NCBI RefSeq assembly: GCF_022048975.1
Contig: NZ_JAKMHX010000038.1
Coordinates: 186,001-250,000, forward strand
Reading direction: 5' to 3'
Source of the DNA: Sporosarcina cyprini
GTDB lineage: Bacteria; Bacillota; Bacilli; Bacillales_A; Planococcaceae
DNA: 64,000 bases
Below are positions 9,492 to 20,048 of the stretch, in pieces (positions within the stretch are counted from its first letter, which is position 1; each line of letters opens with the position of its first letter). The translations under genes and the position numbers were made by a program. The notes beneath the pieces were generated by a model. It was not told the origin of the DNA, did no database searches, and worked only from the letters and a program-made list of their open reading frames with translations.

Positions 9492-11566
9492 TCTTGCACG
9501 TTTTCTTTATAATCACATTCCGTACATTGTATCTGAATGCCTTTTTTTAATCTTTTTTCAACTAATGTATTTTGACATTTCGGGCATGGACGTGCAATCG
9601 GTTTATCCCATGATACATATTCGCATTCAGGGTAACGGTCACAGCCATAGAAAATCCGTTTTGTTTTGCTCTTTCGTTCAACGACCTGGCCTTCTTTACA
9701 GGAAGGACATGTGACGCCGATCGGCTTAACGATCGCTTTCGTATTTCTGCAATCCGGGAAATTGGAACAAGCCATAAATTTCCCGAAGCGCCCCATCTTA
9801 AATACCATCGGAGAGCCGCACTTTTCGCAATCTTCCCCGGCAGGCTCGTCTTTAATTTCGATTTTCTCCATCTCTTCGTCAGCCACTTGGACGTGCTTTT
9901 CGAAATCCCGATAGAATTCATCGATGACTTGCTTCCACGGAACCTCGCCTTCTTCAACATCGTCCAGGCTCTTTTCCATTTCAGCAGTAAACTCAATATC
10001 GATAATATCCGGGAAGTACTGATTGACCGCCTGATGGACAATCTCACCTAACTCGGTAGGAACGAAGCGTTTGGCATCTAATGTGACGTAACCTCGCTTT
10101 TGAATTGTATCAAGAGTTGGCGCATATGTCGATGGCCTGCCTATTCCTAGTTCTTCCAGTGTCTTGACAAGCCTTGCCTCTGAATAGCGAGGAGGCGGTT
10201 GGGTAAAATGTTGTTTCGGCTCGATTTCGAGACTTTTCACCTTTTCACCCGTTTCCAACGGCGGGAGAATAGACTCTTTCTCTTCCTCCTGGTCTTCGTC
10301 GCTTTCGATGTACACTTTCATAAACCCCGGAAATTTCACTTCGGATCCAGTCGCTCGGAACTTCACATCTCCGTTTAGCAAGTCTGCAGTGACTGTATCC
10401 AAAATAGCAGGAGACATTTGGCTGGCAACAAACCGTTCCCAAATTAATTTATACAGACGAAGTTGATCTCTAGAAAGGTATTCCTTCATTGATTGAGGCG
10501 TTCTCATGACAGAAGTCGGACGTACCGCCTCATGGGCATCCTGAGTATTGGCTGATTCCTTGCCTTTCGGCTTCCCAGGCACCGAGACAAACTCCTTGCC
10601 GTACATCGTCTCAACAAATGAAACTGCCTCAGATCTTGCTGTATCGGAAATACGGGTAGAGTCTGTACGCATATAACTGATCAGACCGACACTGCCTTCC
10701 TTGCCGACATTAATCCCTTCATACAGCTGCTGGGCAAGCATCATTGTTTTCCGTGCACGGAAGTTCAATTTCCGTGCGGCCTCTTGCTGCAATGAAGATG
10801 TAGTAAATGGCGGCGAAGGATTTCTTTTCCGTTCCTTTTTGATAACGTTTACAACTTCAAACATGTCCCCGTTCAAAGTCTTCAGCGCCTCGTCGACTTG
10901 TTCCTTTGTCGATAGTTTAACTTTTCCTTCCGTGTTGCCATAGTACGCAGCCTCGAATGAACTGCCGTCTTTTTGGAATTTACCTCCGATGGACCAGTAC
11001 TCTTCAGGCTGGAAAGCTTTTATTTCTTTCTCCCGGTCAACAATCAGACGGAGAGCTACAGATTGAACCCTACCTGCTGATAGGCCCTTTTTAACTTTTT
11101 TCCAAAGGATCGGGCTGATGTTATAACCGACCAGACGATCCAATACACGCCTTGCCTGCTGTGCATCCACCCGATTCATATCTATTGGACGTGGATGTTT
11201 AAAAGATTCCTTAATGGCATCTTTCGTTATTTCATTGAATACAACGCGGCAATCCGAATCAATATCGATGCCGAGCTGATGAGCCAAATGCCAAGCAATT
11301 GCTTCCCCTTCGCGATCCGGGTCAGCCGCGAGAAAGACTTTCTTAGCTTTTTTCGCATCTTTTTTTAACTCTTGCAGAATAGGCCCTTTTCCGCGTACCG
11401 TAATATATTTCGGTTCGTAATTATTTTCGGTGTCTACACCCATTTGGCTGCGCGGCAGATCACGCAAATGACCGATCGATGCCCGCACCTTATATTTTTT
11501 CCCCAAATAGCGTTCAATGGTTTTCGCTTTTGCCGGGGATTCCACTATTACTAAATAATCCGCCAT
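9488..11566 (-). CDS. topA: DNA topoisomerase I
   Basis: 692 aa. Type IA topoisomerase that relaxes negative supercoils. The Toprim domain opens with [19 protein letters not shown] and contains [15 protein letters not shown]. The active-site Tyr is in [14 protein letters not shown] near residue 300. The C terminus has three four-cysteine zinc modules, CEKCGSPM...[15 protein letters not shown]...CDRYPEC and CPKCQN...CTEC. The start at 11566 (MADYLVIV) is chosen because GAGGAGG lies just upstream and the family begins there; the frame is open six codons further. It overlaps trmFO slightly and follows dprA. Confidence 0.96.
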   Translation of the reverse strand: MADYLVIVESPAKAKTIERYLGKKYKVRASIGHLRDLPRSQMGVDTENNYEPKYITVRGKGPILQELKKDAKKAKKVFLAADPDREGEAIAWHLAHQLGIDIDSDCRVVFNEITKDAIKESFKHPRPIDMNRVDAQQARRVLDRLVGYNISPILWKKVKKGLSAGRVQSVALRLIVDREKEIKAFQPEEYWSIGGKFQKDGSSFEAAYYGNTEGKVKLSTKEQVDEALKTLNGDMFEVVNVIKKERKRNPSPPFTTSSLQQEAARKLNFRARKTMMLAQQLYEGINVGKEGSVGLISYMRTDSTRISDTARSEAVSFVETMYGKEFVSVPGKPKGKESANTQDAHEAVRPTSVMRTPQSMKEYLSRDQLRLYKLIWERFVASQMSPAILDTVTADLLNGDVKFRATGSEVKFPGFMKVYIESDEDQEEEKESILPPLETGEKVKSLEIEPKQHFTQPPPRYSEARLVKTLEELGIGRPSTYAPTLDTIQKRGYVTLDAKRFVPTELGEIVHQAVNQYFPDIIDIEFTAEMEKSLDDVEEGEVPWKQVIDEFYRDFEKHVQVADEEMEKIEIKDEPAGEDCEKCGSPMVFKMGRFGKFMACSNFPDCRNTKAIVKPIGVTCPSCKEGQVVERKSKTKRIFYGCDRYPECEYVSWDKPIARPCPKCQNTLVEKRLKKGIQIQCTECDYKENVQE

Positions 11567-11728
11567 AACTTTGCTCCTCCTCAAGAGGTACCCTTTTAAT
11601 CAAAAAAGTATATTATTTGTTATCTTCTAACCAGCATACCTTTTTCTGCTGGCAACTTAAAAGAATATCTGTTGCAAAATGTATAACAGATTTGAATTAA
11701 AATCAACCTTTTCAATATCAAGACCTCC

Positions 11729-11751
11729 AAAAAGCTCCTTCTCAGAAGGCA
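11729..11751 (-). terminator. Possible weak terminator at the end of dprA
   Basis: On the minus strand CCTTC and GAAGG pair around a 3-base loop that spans the dprA stop, followed by AGCTTTTTGG. The stem is short, so termination may be partial and topA (about 175 bases on) may have its own promoter, which I could not place with confidence. Confidence 0.35.
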
Positions 11752-12617
11752 GTTTCGATGATTTGAAAGCCGTTCCAGACAGGGTTTGCTCCTTCTTCGA
11801 TTAATTTATTCGGACCGATCGATAAAGGAGAGGTTATAGGCCCTGGAACCGCGTATACGACCTTTCCGTGATCGAGGGCATGTTCTACCGTACTCATCGT
11901 GCCGCTCCTCTCCGCGGACTCTGTGACGACCACAGCATCCGCTAATCCGCTAATGATTCGATTTCTCATAGGAAAGGTCCATCTGGCAGGCTGCACGTAT
12001 GGAGGGTATTCCGTAACAAGCAGATGATCTTTTGCAATTCTGGAAGCAAGCATTGCATTTTCTTTAGGATATACATGAAAATGGCCGCTGCCTAGCACGG
12101 CAATTGTTTGACCGCCATACTCAATTGCTGCTTCATGGGCAAGTGCATCAGCACCTTTTGCCAGTCCTGAGACGATAACTATGCCGTGTTTTACCAGCGG
12201 AGGAACAATCATAGAGAGGGCCGTTCTGGAATATTCCGAAGCCTTTCTCGAGCCGATGATCGATATTTTTGCAGGGGCACTGAACAATGTAGTGTCCCCT
12301 TTTGCATAGAGGACTGCCGGGGGATCAATAAGCCGCTTTAAATCGTTCGGGTAGTGGGAATGTGTGATAGGAATGGGGGTAATGCCTTCTTGGCGATATA
12401 GGCGATCTAAAGGGGTTTGGTCAAGTTCTCGTAGCCGATCGCTCAATCGCTCGGCTTTGCTGATAGGTAGTCGCAACAATCGCGATAGCAGTTCAGGCTT
12501 CATCGCAGCCAGCCTTTCCAGTTCGGGGTCTATCTCGAATAGTGGCTGGATCCGATTCCAAGGAACAGGATAAATATAATGCAGGCGGAGCAGCTGGCGC
12601 TCCAATGGACTGTACAA
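11742..12617 (-). CDS. dprA: DNA-processing protein DprA (Smf)
   Basis: 291 aa. DprA loads RecA on single-stranded DNA that enters the cell during transformation. After an N-terminal helical region (residues 1-100) the Rossmann-like core shows ISIIGSRKASEYSR, IVSGLAKGADALAHEAA, TIAVLGSGHFHVYPKEN, MRNRIISGLADAVVVTES and GKVVYAVPGPI. The TTG at 12617 is chosen because AAGGAGG is 8 bases upstream. The frame is open a further 22 codons, but that extension runs through the sucD terminator hairpin. Sits between sucD and topA as in B. subtilis. Confidence 0.94.
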   Translation of the reverse strand: MYSPLERQLLRLHYIYPVPWNRIQPLFEIDPELERLAAMKPELLSRLLRLPISKAERLSDRLRELDQTPLDRLYRQEGITPIPITHSHYPNDLKRLIDPPAVLYAKGDTTLFSAPAKISIIGSRKASEYSRTALSMIVPPLVKHGIVIVSGLAKGADALAHEAAIEYGGQTIAVLGSGHFHVYPKENAMLASRIAKDHLLVTEYPPYVQPARWTFPMRNRIISGLADAVVVTESAERSGTMSTVEHALDHGKVVYAVPGPITSPLSIGPNKLIEEGANPVWNGFQIIETAF

Positions 12618-12645
12618 TTGGTCAACCTCCTTAGAAATAATAGCA

Positions 12646-12675
12646 AAATGCAGTATGCCATTACAGCATACTGCA
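12646..12675 (-). terminator. Hairpin terminator after sucD
   Basis: A perfect 9-base stem GCAGTATGC / GCATACTGC with a 7-base loop lies just after the sucD stop and before the dprA RBS. On the minus strand it is followed by ATTTTGC, so the T run is short. Confidence 0.6.
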
Positions 12676-12682
12676 TTCGTCA

Positions 12683-13585
12683 TTAATGAGTTTTACACTT
12701 GTCGTAGATGCCTTTTTCCTTAATGACTTTAATTAAAGTTTCGCCGATTACAGATGGTGTATCCGCTACTTCAATACCTGCTTCTTTCATCGCTTTGATT
12801 TTTTCAGCAGCAGTTCCTTTACCGCCGGAAATGATAGCGCCAGCATGACCCATACGCTTTCCTGGAGGTGCAGTTTGTCCACCGATGAAGCCTACAACAG
12901 GCTTCGTCATGTTGGCTTTAACCCACTCTGCCGCTTCTTCTTCAGCAGTACCGCCGATTTCCCCAATCATTACAACAGCGTATGTTTCAGGGTCTTCGTT
13001 GAATGCTTTTAGAACATCGATGAAGTTCGTGCCGTTAACAGGGTCTCCACCGATACCAACAGCTGTCGTCTGGCCGATTCCAGCTTGGCTCAATTGGTGA
13101 GTCGCTTCGTACGTAAGCGTACCAGAGCGGGATACAACACCAACATGGCCTTTCGTATGGATATAGCCAGGCATGATGCCGATTTTACACTCGTCAGCCG
13201 TGATGACGCCTGGGCAGTTCGGGCCGACAAGACGTGTTTTCTTGCCTTCCATGTACCGCTTTACTTTTACCATATCAAGAACAGGAATATGTTCAGTGAT
13301 ACAAATTGTCATATCCAATTCTGCATCCACTGCTTCCAAAATCGCATCAGCTGCGAATGGAGCTGGTACATAAATAACAGAAACGTTAGCCCCTGTAGCT
13401 TTTACAGCTTCTTCAACTGTATTGAAGACAGGTACGCCTTCCACTTCTGTGCCGCCTTTACCCGGTGTAACACCGCCGACGATTTTTGTACCATACTCAA
13501 GCATTTGTTTTGTATGGAAAAGTGCTGTAGATCCTGTAATACCTTGTACAATCACTTTAGTATCTTTATTAATATAAATAGCCAT
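12683..13585 (-). CDS. sucD: Succinyl-CoA synthetase alpha subunit
   Basis: 300 aa. With SucC it converts succinyl-CoA to succinate with substrate-level phosphorylation in the TCA cycle. The CoA-binding fold is at the N terminus ([31 protein letters not shown]), the middle has VGPNCPGVI, and the phosphorylated His lies in [16 protein letters not shown] near residue 246. It follows sucC by 18 bases with AAAGG ahead of the ATG. Nothing unusual. Confidence 0.97.
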   Translation of the reverse strand: MAIYINKDTKVIVQGITGSTALFHTKQMLEYGTKIVGGVTPGKGGTEVEGVPVFNTVEEAVKATGANVSVIYVPAPFAADAILEAVDAELDMTICITEHIPVLDMVKVKRYMEGKKTRLVGPNCPGVITADECKIGIMPGYIHTKGHVGVVSRSGTLTYEATHQLSQAGIGQTTAVGIGGDPVNGTNFIDVLKAFNEDPETYAVVMIGEIGGTAEEEAAEWVKANMTKPVVGFIGGQTAPPGKRMGHAGAIISGGKGTAAEKIKAMKEAGIEVADTPSVIGETLIKVIKEKGIYDKCKTH

Positions 13586-13603
13586 TGTTTGTCCCTGCCT
13601 TTC

Positions 13604-14764
<1,161 letters not shown>

Positions 14765-14811
14765 CTTACATCCTCCAATCGAACTTGTAACTATTATTTA
14801 CTGCCCTATCT

Positions 14812-14840
14812 ATTGTAGTAAACCTGTCATATAATGTCCA
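14812..14840 (-). promoter_or_regulatory. Candidate SigA promoter of sucCD
   Basis: On the minus strand -35 TGGACA, 17-base spacer, -10 TACAAT, about 50 bases upstream of the sucC start, in the only real gap between ylqH and sucC. Confidence 0.6.
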
Positions 14841-14858
14841 CAATTGTCTTTCGCAGAT

Positions 14859-15164
14859 TTAATGATTTTCGACAGATTTCACACTGTTTTTTCCATATTC
14901 CCTATCCAATTGGTAAATGTATGCAAACACTTCGGCCACTGCCTGGTATAATGGCTCCGGAATTGTTTCATTTACATCTAGATTTCCAAGAAGTTCAATT
15001 AACGTAGGATCCTGCTGAACGGGTACGCCATGCTCCATCGCTTTTTCCAAAATATTATCTGCAATCTTGCCTTTCCCCTTCGCAACCACTTTGGGAGCCT
15101 CTAAAGAACCCGGATCATAGGATAAGGCGACCGCTTCATGCCGCTTATGTTTGTTTTCCTTCAT
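14859..15164 (-). CDS. ylqH: FlhB C-terminal-domain-like protein (YlqH family)
   Basis: 101 aa. It resembles only the cytoplasmic C-terminal part of FlhB, the substrate-specificity switch of flagellar export: AVALSYDP, EAPKVVAKGKGKIADNI and VPVQQDPTLIELL match the conserved FlhB stretch. The FlhB autocleavage motif NPTH, which should come just before AVAL, is replaced by HKRH, and no membrane helix is present. It overlaps the end of ylqG by 4 bases, so the two are translationally coupled. The role in Bacillales is not established; a connection with flagellar export is inference from homology. Confidence 0.85.
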   Translation of the reverse strand: MKENKHKRHEAVALSYDPGSLEAPKVVAKGKGKIADNILEKAMEHGVPVQQDPTLIELLGNLDVNETIPEPLYQAVAEVFAYIYQLDREYGKNSVKSVENH

Positions 15165-17098
15165 ATCCTGAAATCAATCCCGTTCTCCCTGCTCTGCTCG
15201 GCAGGTTTTTGTCTCATCTCTTCGGCAAAGGGTTTGAAAAACACACCAGACAGATGATAATCCGCATTTTCCAACCCTTCTCTCAATCTGTTTGTAAATA
15301 AATCACCAACCGGTTTCAGCTCTGCTTTTTCATTAAAAATCGTTACAGTCACAATCCGGCTTTGCACCTGCATGTCCACAATCGTTTTGTCAAGCGCTTC
15401 AAGATCCAAGTAAAATAATATTCTTGCATAATCCGGATCGATTTGATCGTTTTCTTTCATTCTCCCGTTCCATTGCAGCGTAGCGTCGATTTTTCTACCG
15501 AAAAATGAAATGGGCACTTGCATGATCAATTGGTAGTTCAAGGATGTTTCGCCGGATAGCAGGGAAGGTCCATTGAACCTGGCAATGACCGCTTCCGCCA
15601 AGTCCCGCACAGCGGGAGATGCAGCAGGGTCATGGATGAGCGAGAGCAATTGCGGTTTTAATGAGCGCGCCAGCTGGGCTGCTGCATCGGAGTCCTTATT
15701 GGCAAGACCAGCTTCATACTGCAAGCCAAAAGACTTTGCGATCGTTTGCATCGCATCTTTTATTAAATGACCATTGAGATTCTCTGCCAACTTCTCATTC
15801 GCTTCACTCGCCAGCCCTTGAACAGCCGGATTACTGGACTCGGCTGCCATTTGAAAGAGATTGCGCAGCTCCTGCCCAGTCTTATTGCCTGCCAGCAGGG
15901 AGGTCATCGGATCTGTCTCTTGCATAAGCGGCTGCGCCGTATGGTGCGCTACGACGGCACGGACAACCATTTCGGTCAGTCGTTGTAGTGGCTCTGCAAG
16001 GGAACCTGCCTGGGTTGATTGCAATCGTTCCGTTGCCATATTAATAGAAGCCTTTTGTTCGTTTGAGAGCCAGGTCGCCAACTTCAGTTCATTTTTCAAT
16101 AAAGTAACTGCGGCAGGATCCTTTCCGGATGAATGTAATACATTTTGTAACAGGGCCACGATTCGGTCCGTGCTGCCAGGCGGCATTGTCTGTTGCGTCA
16201 TACGTTCTACGCTGCCTGTTTCCAAAGCGCTTATTCCAGAGAGGTTTTGGGGGACAGTGGCTGGCGCTGATTCCACACGGCCGGCTACTATGTCATGGAG
16301 AATGCTTGGAAAGTTAGCTAGCGATGCCCTTGCAGGCAAGAGATCCGCTTTTTTCAGCCATTGTAACACTTGGAACCTTTCCTCATTCGGTACTGTTTTA
16401 TCTATCAACTTCAGGATTGCTTCATTTAGAATCAATTTTGCTGCAGCTTCATGGCCGCCTTTCGTTACGGCTGCCAAGGAGTCCATTAGGGTATTTTTTG
16501 TAGCGGGAGGGATGGAAGAATCTTCACTCAACACTACTTGCAATGCTTGAAGCAACGGGTGCAGCGGTTCTTTCCCCACTACACCGAGAATAGCGCTGAA
16601 ATTGGTTTCCGTTAGGGGCAACTTCAATTCCATTAGTTTTCCAATAGCAGCAAGGGCGGCTGTCTGTTGCTTGCCGGCAATGGTTCCCAGCAATTTTTCA
16701 GCCTGAATTAACTGCTCCTTCGAAACGGGAATCTTATTTTTCAACATGAAAGCAAGAAGACTTTGCATCTCCTTTGTTTTTGGAAGGTCCAAAGATTCCA
16801 GTAAACTCGCAATTTGTTTTCCTTGGCTTTCACTCGATTGCATGGGACCCGAAACGATTTTCAATTGCAACTCGGGTTCGACCGATTCCACTTGAAAATA
16901 ATAGGCGTCGCCCGCTTTCATCGGAACTTCCAATCGCGCAAGCATTCGATTGTTTCCGATTTGAATTTCAGCCATTTGGCCGGGGAATAATTGTTTGACA
17001 CTTCCGTGGAACATTTGGCCTTCCCGCAGGACAATCGGCTTACTATTATTTTGTGCGAAGGATCCTCCTGTGACTTGATTGATCATCGGATGGCTCAT
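15161..17098 (-). CDS. ylqG: YlqG-like protein with FliK-like C-terminal region
   Basis: 645 aa, function unknown. The N terminus (about 20-90) has a small beta-rich segment (GQMFHGSVKQLFPGQMAEIQIG). A long helical, leucine- and alanine-rich middle (100-500) is low in recognisable motifs. The C-terminal part (about 530-620: ATLQWNGRMK, RILFYLDLEALDKTIVDMQV, LREGLENADYHLSGVFFKPF) looks like the hook-length-control fold of FliK. Followed by the FlhB-like ylqH with an ATGA overlap; a FliK-like/FlhB-like pair is suggestive because those two proteins interact in flagellar export. The start overlaps the end of rnhB by about 50 bases. Confidence 0.75.
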   Translation of the reverse strand: MSHPMINQVTGGSFAQNNSKPIVLREGQMFHGSVKQLFPGQMAEIQIGNNRMLARLEVPMKAGDAYYFQVESVEPELQLKIVSGPMQSSESQGKQIASLLESLDLPKTKEMQSLLAFMLKNKIPVSKEQLIQAEKLLGTIAGKQQTAALAAIGKLMELKLPLTETNFSAILGVVGKEPLHPLLQALQVVLSEDSSIPPATKNTLMDSLAAVTKGGHEAAAKLILNEAILKLIDKTVPNEERFQVLQWLKKADLLPARASLANFPSILHDIVAGRVESAPATVPQNLSGISALETGSVERMTQQTMPPGSTDRIVALLQNVLHSSGKDPAAVTLLKNELKLATWLSNEQKASINMATERLQSTQAGSLAEPLQRLTEMVVRAVVAHHTAQPLMQETDPMTSLLAGNKTGQELRNLFQMAAESSNPAVQGLASEANEKLAENLNGHLIKDAMQTIAKSFGLQYEAGLANKDSDAAAQLARSLKPQLLSLIHDPAASPAVRDLAEAVIARFNGPSLLSGETSLNYQLIMQVPISFFGRKIDATLQWNGRMKENDQIDPDYARILFYLDLEALDKTIVDMQVQSRIVTVTIFNEKAELKPVGDLFTNRLREGLENADYHLSGVFFKPFAEEMRQKPAEQSRENGIDFRI

Positions 17099-17876
17099 CA
17101 GCAAACAAGCCCCTTTCCATTACTGTTTTTACCGGTTCAAACGTTTTTCTGTGAATTTCACATGGGCCATAGGCATATAAGGCTTCCACATGCTCTTCCG
17201 TTCCGTAGCCTGCATTTTGCTTAAAATTGTACATCGGATATTTTTCATGGAACTGCTCCATCAAGTCGTCCCTTGTTGTTTTCGCGAGGATTGAAGCAGC
17301 TGCGATCGCCAAGCTTTTGGCATCCCCTTTTATGACAGAGACAGCCTCACAGCCGGTATGCAGGGGCATTGCGTCAGCAAGGACGACATCCGGACGGACA
17401 TGCAGCTCCGCGATTGCAGTCTCCATTGATGCTTTTGTTGCAGAATAAATATTCAGTTCATCAATGCGCTTTGCAGTTTGTATATGTATTGAATAACTGA
17501 TGGCGATTTGTTTAATTAATTCCGCCAGACGGATACGCTCGTGTTTCGGAATTTTTTTTGAATCGTCCAGTCCTATAAGTACTTCCGTTTCTTTTGGTAA
17601 GATAACTGCCGCACAAACGACCGGTCCTGCAAGAGGCCCTCTTCCGGCTTCATCAATTCCCGCCAGCATTGCACCATCGAACCGTTTATACGATTCGTCA
17701 AATTGTACTTTTTCCATGTATGCCGCTTCTTTAATCAATCGTTTTTCATACCGGCGCTGCCAGCGTTTCAGTTCATTTTTCACTCCAGCCCGAGAATCTT
17801 TTGCTAATTCAACCATCCACGACTCAGGCACTTCCGTATTTTGCAGCCGCTCGGCAATTTCCTTTATTGTTTTCAT
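17046..17876 (-). CDS. rnhB: Ribonuclease HII
   Basis: 276 aa. Removes ribonucleotides and RNA from DNA hybrids. The catalytic acidic set is visible in LAGIDEAGRGPLAGPVVCAA (Asp-Glu near residue 78), in VVLADAMPL and in the DxxK-type region AKTTRDDLMEQ. About 70 residues precede the catalytic core, the N-terminal substrate-recognition extension usual in Bacillus RnhB. The start at 17876 (MKTIKEIAE) has AGAAGG upstream. The last 20 residues (DEPSDDQSSHRRILRTK) are an unusual polar tail that overlaps the start of ylqG. Confidence 0.95.
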   Translation of the reverse strand: MKTIKEIAERLQNTEVPESWMVELAKDSRAGVKNELKRWQRRYEKRLIKEAAYMEKVQFDESYKRFDGAMLAGIDEAGRGPLAGPVVCAAVILPKETEVLIGLDDSKKIPKHERIRLAELIKQIAISYSIHIQTAKRIDELNIYSATKASMETAIAELHVRPDVVLADAMPLHTGCEAVSVIKGDAKSLAIAAASILAKTTRDDLMEQFHEKYPMYNFKQNAGYGTEEHVEALYAYGPCEIHRKTFEPVKTVMERGLFADEPSDDQSSHRRILRTK

Positions 17877-17995
17877 CCGTACACCTTCTGACACTAGTAT
17901 TGTTCCTTAGCCTATTATATCGACAAAATAACGTAAGAATCGATACCCATTCTAAGAAAAGGCCCATTTATCCATCCCGCAGCCTATGACAAATC

Positions 17996-18035
17996 AAAAA
18001 AGCTGATGCAATTAATCCATCATTGCATCAGCTTG
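17996..18035 (-). terminator. Rho-independent terminator at the end of rbgA
   Basis: A perfect 13-base stem AAGCTGATGCAAT / ATTGCATCAGCTT on the minus strand, followed by TTTTTGATTTG. The last codons of rbgA (MMD) and its stop lie inside the loop, so the gene ends within its own terminator. Confidence 0.85.
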
Positions 18036-18890
18036 CTCTTCCATCTCGCTCACAAAATCGAATGTCAGCTTCCCTAGGAGCTCATTTCGAATATCTTGTA
18101 CAATTAACTCGGCCACTTTTTCATAATCAATTTCTCCGCCAGCCGCATACACTTTCCGGTTTTCACCGACTTTATCGAATACAGCAGCGATATCTTCGCC
18201 AACCGTACTAATATGATAGCGTTCGGAAAGCCGTTCAGGATAGTGTTGTTCCAGAAACCGCAGGCCATAGACAGCCAGGTTTTCCATATTGACAATCGTA
18301 TCCTTGATGGCACCTGTCAGCGCCAGCTTGTAGCCGACCGATTGATCCTCGAATTTAGGCCAAAGGATTCCTGGAGTATCGAGGAGTTCCAGTTCCTTTC
18401 CGAACTTGATCCATTGCTGTGCTTTTGTCACGCCGGGTTTATTTCCGGTTTTGGCAATATTCTTCTTGGCCAGCCGGTTGATCAGCGTTGATTTTCCTAC
18501 ATTCGGAATCCCGACGATCATTGCCCGTATTGCTCCCGGCCGGATTCCTCTCCGTTTCATCCGCTCAATCTTAGGTGCCAGGATTTCTTTTGCAGCTTTC
18601 GTAACGGCTTGCAGCCCTTTTCCTTCAAACGAGTTGATGGCGACCGCATGGATCTCTTTACTTTCAAAATACCGGATCCATTTGGCTGTTTCCCTGTCAT
18701 CAGCCAAATCCATTTTATTCAATATGAGCAGCCGCGGCTTTTGCCCGAGCACTTCATCAATCATCGGATTTCGGGAGGACAGCGGCAATCTCGCGTCTAT
18801 TAATTCAAAAACAATATCGACCAGCTTCAGCTGCTCGGTAACTTCCCTTCTGGCTTTCGCCATATGACCCGGAAACCATTGAATGGTCAT
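18012..18890 (-). CDS. rbgA: Ribosome biogenesis GTPase RbgA (YlqF)
   Basis: 292 aa. Circularly permuted GTPase needed for late assembly of the 50S subunit. The GTPase motifs come in permuted order: G4 LNKMDLAD near residue 60, G1 [15 protein letters not shown] near 125, and G3 DTPGILWP near 175. The N terminus [14 protein letters not shown] is the family signature. The C-terminal ANTAR-like helical region is present. It follows lepB by 20 bases, the same order as in B. subtilis, and its stop is embedded in the terminator loop. Confidence 0.96.
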   Translation of the reverse strand: MTIQWFPGHMAKARREVTEQLKLVDIVFELIDARLPLSSRNPMIDEVLGQKPRLLILNKMDLADDRETAKWIRYFESKEIHAVAINSFEGKGLQAVTKAAKEILAPKIERMKRRGIRPGAIRAMIVGIPNVGKSTLINRLAKKNIAKTGNKPGVTKAQQWIKFGKELELLDTPGILWPKFEDQSVGYKLALTGAIKDTIVNMENLAVYGLRFLEQHYPERLSERYHISTVGEDIAAVFDKVGENRKVYAAGGEIDYEKVAELIVQDIRNELLGKLTFDFVSEMEEQADAMMD

Positions 18891-18910
18891 TTATCATCAA
18901 ACCCTTTCCA

Positions 18911-19468
18911 TCATTTCACCATGCCGAAGTCTTCGATGGGCCAGAAGATAAATTTTGTACTGCCAATGATTTCATCAATTGGCACAGCGCCAATATGTCT
19001 GGAGTCTTTACTTTTTCTTCGGTTATCACCCATTACGAAAACATATCCCTCCGGAACGGTTTTCCTGTCAATCTTCTCTTCCAGTGTAAAGTCTTCTGTC
19101 AACGGACCATCTGTGACCGTCTCTTTGTATTGATCCAAATACGGCTCGTCATAGGCTTTCCCGTTCACATACAAGACATCATCCTTGTATTCCACTGTAT
19201 CTCCCGGCAAGCCGATGACCCGCTTGATATAATCCTTTTGTTCGGGTGCATGAAAGACGACGATATCGAAACGGTTCGGCGTCCCGATGGTATAGCCGAT
19301 TTTATTGACGATCATCCGATCCCCGTCCTCCAATGTCGGCATCATAGAAATGCCGTCCACTACGATAGGCGTAAATAAGAAAATACGTATGATGGCAGCA
19401 AGCCCGAAAGCAATCAGTAAGGCTTTTATCCATTCCAGTGTTTCATTTTTCGTCTTTTTCTCTTTCAT
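18911..19468 (-). CDS. lepB: Type I signal peptidase
   Basis: 185 aa with the start chosen here. Cleaves signal peptides of secreted proteins at the outer face of the membrane. A single N-terminal membrane helix spans about residues 14-32 (IKALLIAFGLAAIIRIFLF). The catalytic Ser41 is in DGISMMPTLEDGD and Lys82 in YIKRVIGLPGD; the box GDNRRKSKDSRHIG is box E of the family. The start at 19468 (MKEKKTKNE) has GGAGG 8 bases upstream; the frame is open 20 codons more. Corresponds to the sip genes of Bacillus; which paralogue cannot be told. Confidence 0.94.
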   Translation of the reverse strand: MKEKKTKNETLEWIKALLIAFGLAAIIRIFLFTPIVVDGISMMPTLEDGDRMIVNKIGYTIGTPNRFDIVVFHAPEQKDYIKRVIGLPGDTVEYKDDVLYVNGKAYDEPYLDQYKETVTDGPLTEDFTLEEKIDRKTVPEGYVFVMGDNRRKSKDSRHIGAVPIDEIIGSTKFIFWPIEDFGMVK

Positions 19469-19526
19469 TGTCTGAACCTCCTGAGTACTTCCTATAGTTA
19501 TTGTACCTTTTATCCGTACTCCAGGC

Positions 19527-19558
19527 AAAAAGAAAGAAGGCCATATTGCAGGCCTTCT
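19527..19558 (-). terminator. Rho-independent terminator after rplS
   Basis: Perfect 8-base stem AGAAGGCC / GGCCTTCT with an 8-base loop on the minus strand, followed by TTCTTTTT. Separates the rpsP-rplS ribosomal unit from lepB-rbgA. Confidence 0.88.
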
Positions 19559-19573
19559 CTGATGTTCGTATGA

Positions 19574-19918
19574 TTAGCGAATTTCTTTGATACGTGCAGC
19601 TTTTCCGCGTAGGTTGCGAAGGTAGTACAATTTCGCACGGCGTACTTTACCACGGCGTGTCACTTCGATTTTTGCAATCTTTGGCGTGTGTACAGGGAAT
19701 GTACGTTCAACACCAACACCACCCGAGATTTTACGGACAGTGAAAGTTTCGCTGATTCCGCCTCCACGACGTTTGATTACAACACCTTCGAAGATTTGGA
19801 TACGTTCGCGAGTACCCTCGATGATTTTCACGTGCAAGCGGACAGTGTCCCCAGGACGGAAACTTGGAAGATCAGAACGAAGTTGATCTTTTGTTACTTC
19901 TGCAATAATGTTTTGCAT
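19574..19918 (-). CDS. rplS: 50S ribosomal protein L19
   Basis: 114 aa, the family length. L19 sits at the 30S-50S interface. The family core is clear: [35 protein letters not shown] and [20 protein letters not shown], with a basic C terminus [22 protein letters not shown] precedes the ATG. A long conserved-looking leader lies between trmD and this gene. Confidence 0.98.
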   Translation of the reverse strand: MQNIIAEVTKDQLRSDLPSFRPGDTVRLHVKIIEGTRERIQIFEGVVIKRRGGGISETFTVRKISGGVGVERTFPVHTPKIAKIEVTRRGKVRRAKLYYLRNLRGKAARIKEIR

Positions 19919-19921
19919 GTT

Positions 19922-20046
19922 TTTCTCTCCTTATTCACAGATGCTCTTGCAACATTTCCTGTGCAGCGGAACACCAGTCAGTACGGCTTCACATAGAAGC
20001 ACATAGTAGATAGTACCATAGAATGTGCTATGGTGCAAGGCATCTC
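19922..20046 (-). ncRNA. Candidate L19 autoregulatory leader RNA upstream of rplS
   Basis: The 130-base gap between trmD and rplS contains a perfect hairpin CCATAG / CTATGG near its 5' end, and then the segment GCCGTACTGACTGG, TGTTCCGCTGCA and AGAGCATCTGTG that I recall as typical of the L19 leader family found ahead of rplS in Bacillales. L19 leaders are thought to bind L19 and lower its own translation. Covariance-model confirmation is not possible here. Confidence 0.5.
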
Positions 20047-20048
20047 AT

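Noticed and set aside
12618-12683. N-terminal extension of dprA by 22 codons
   Set aside because: It passes through the sucD terminator hairpin; a TTG with AAGGAGG at 8 bases is the better start.
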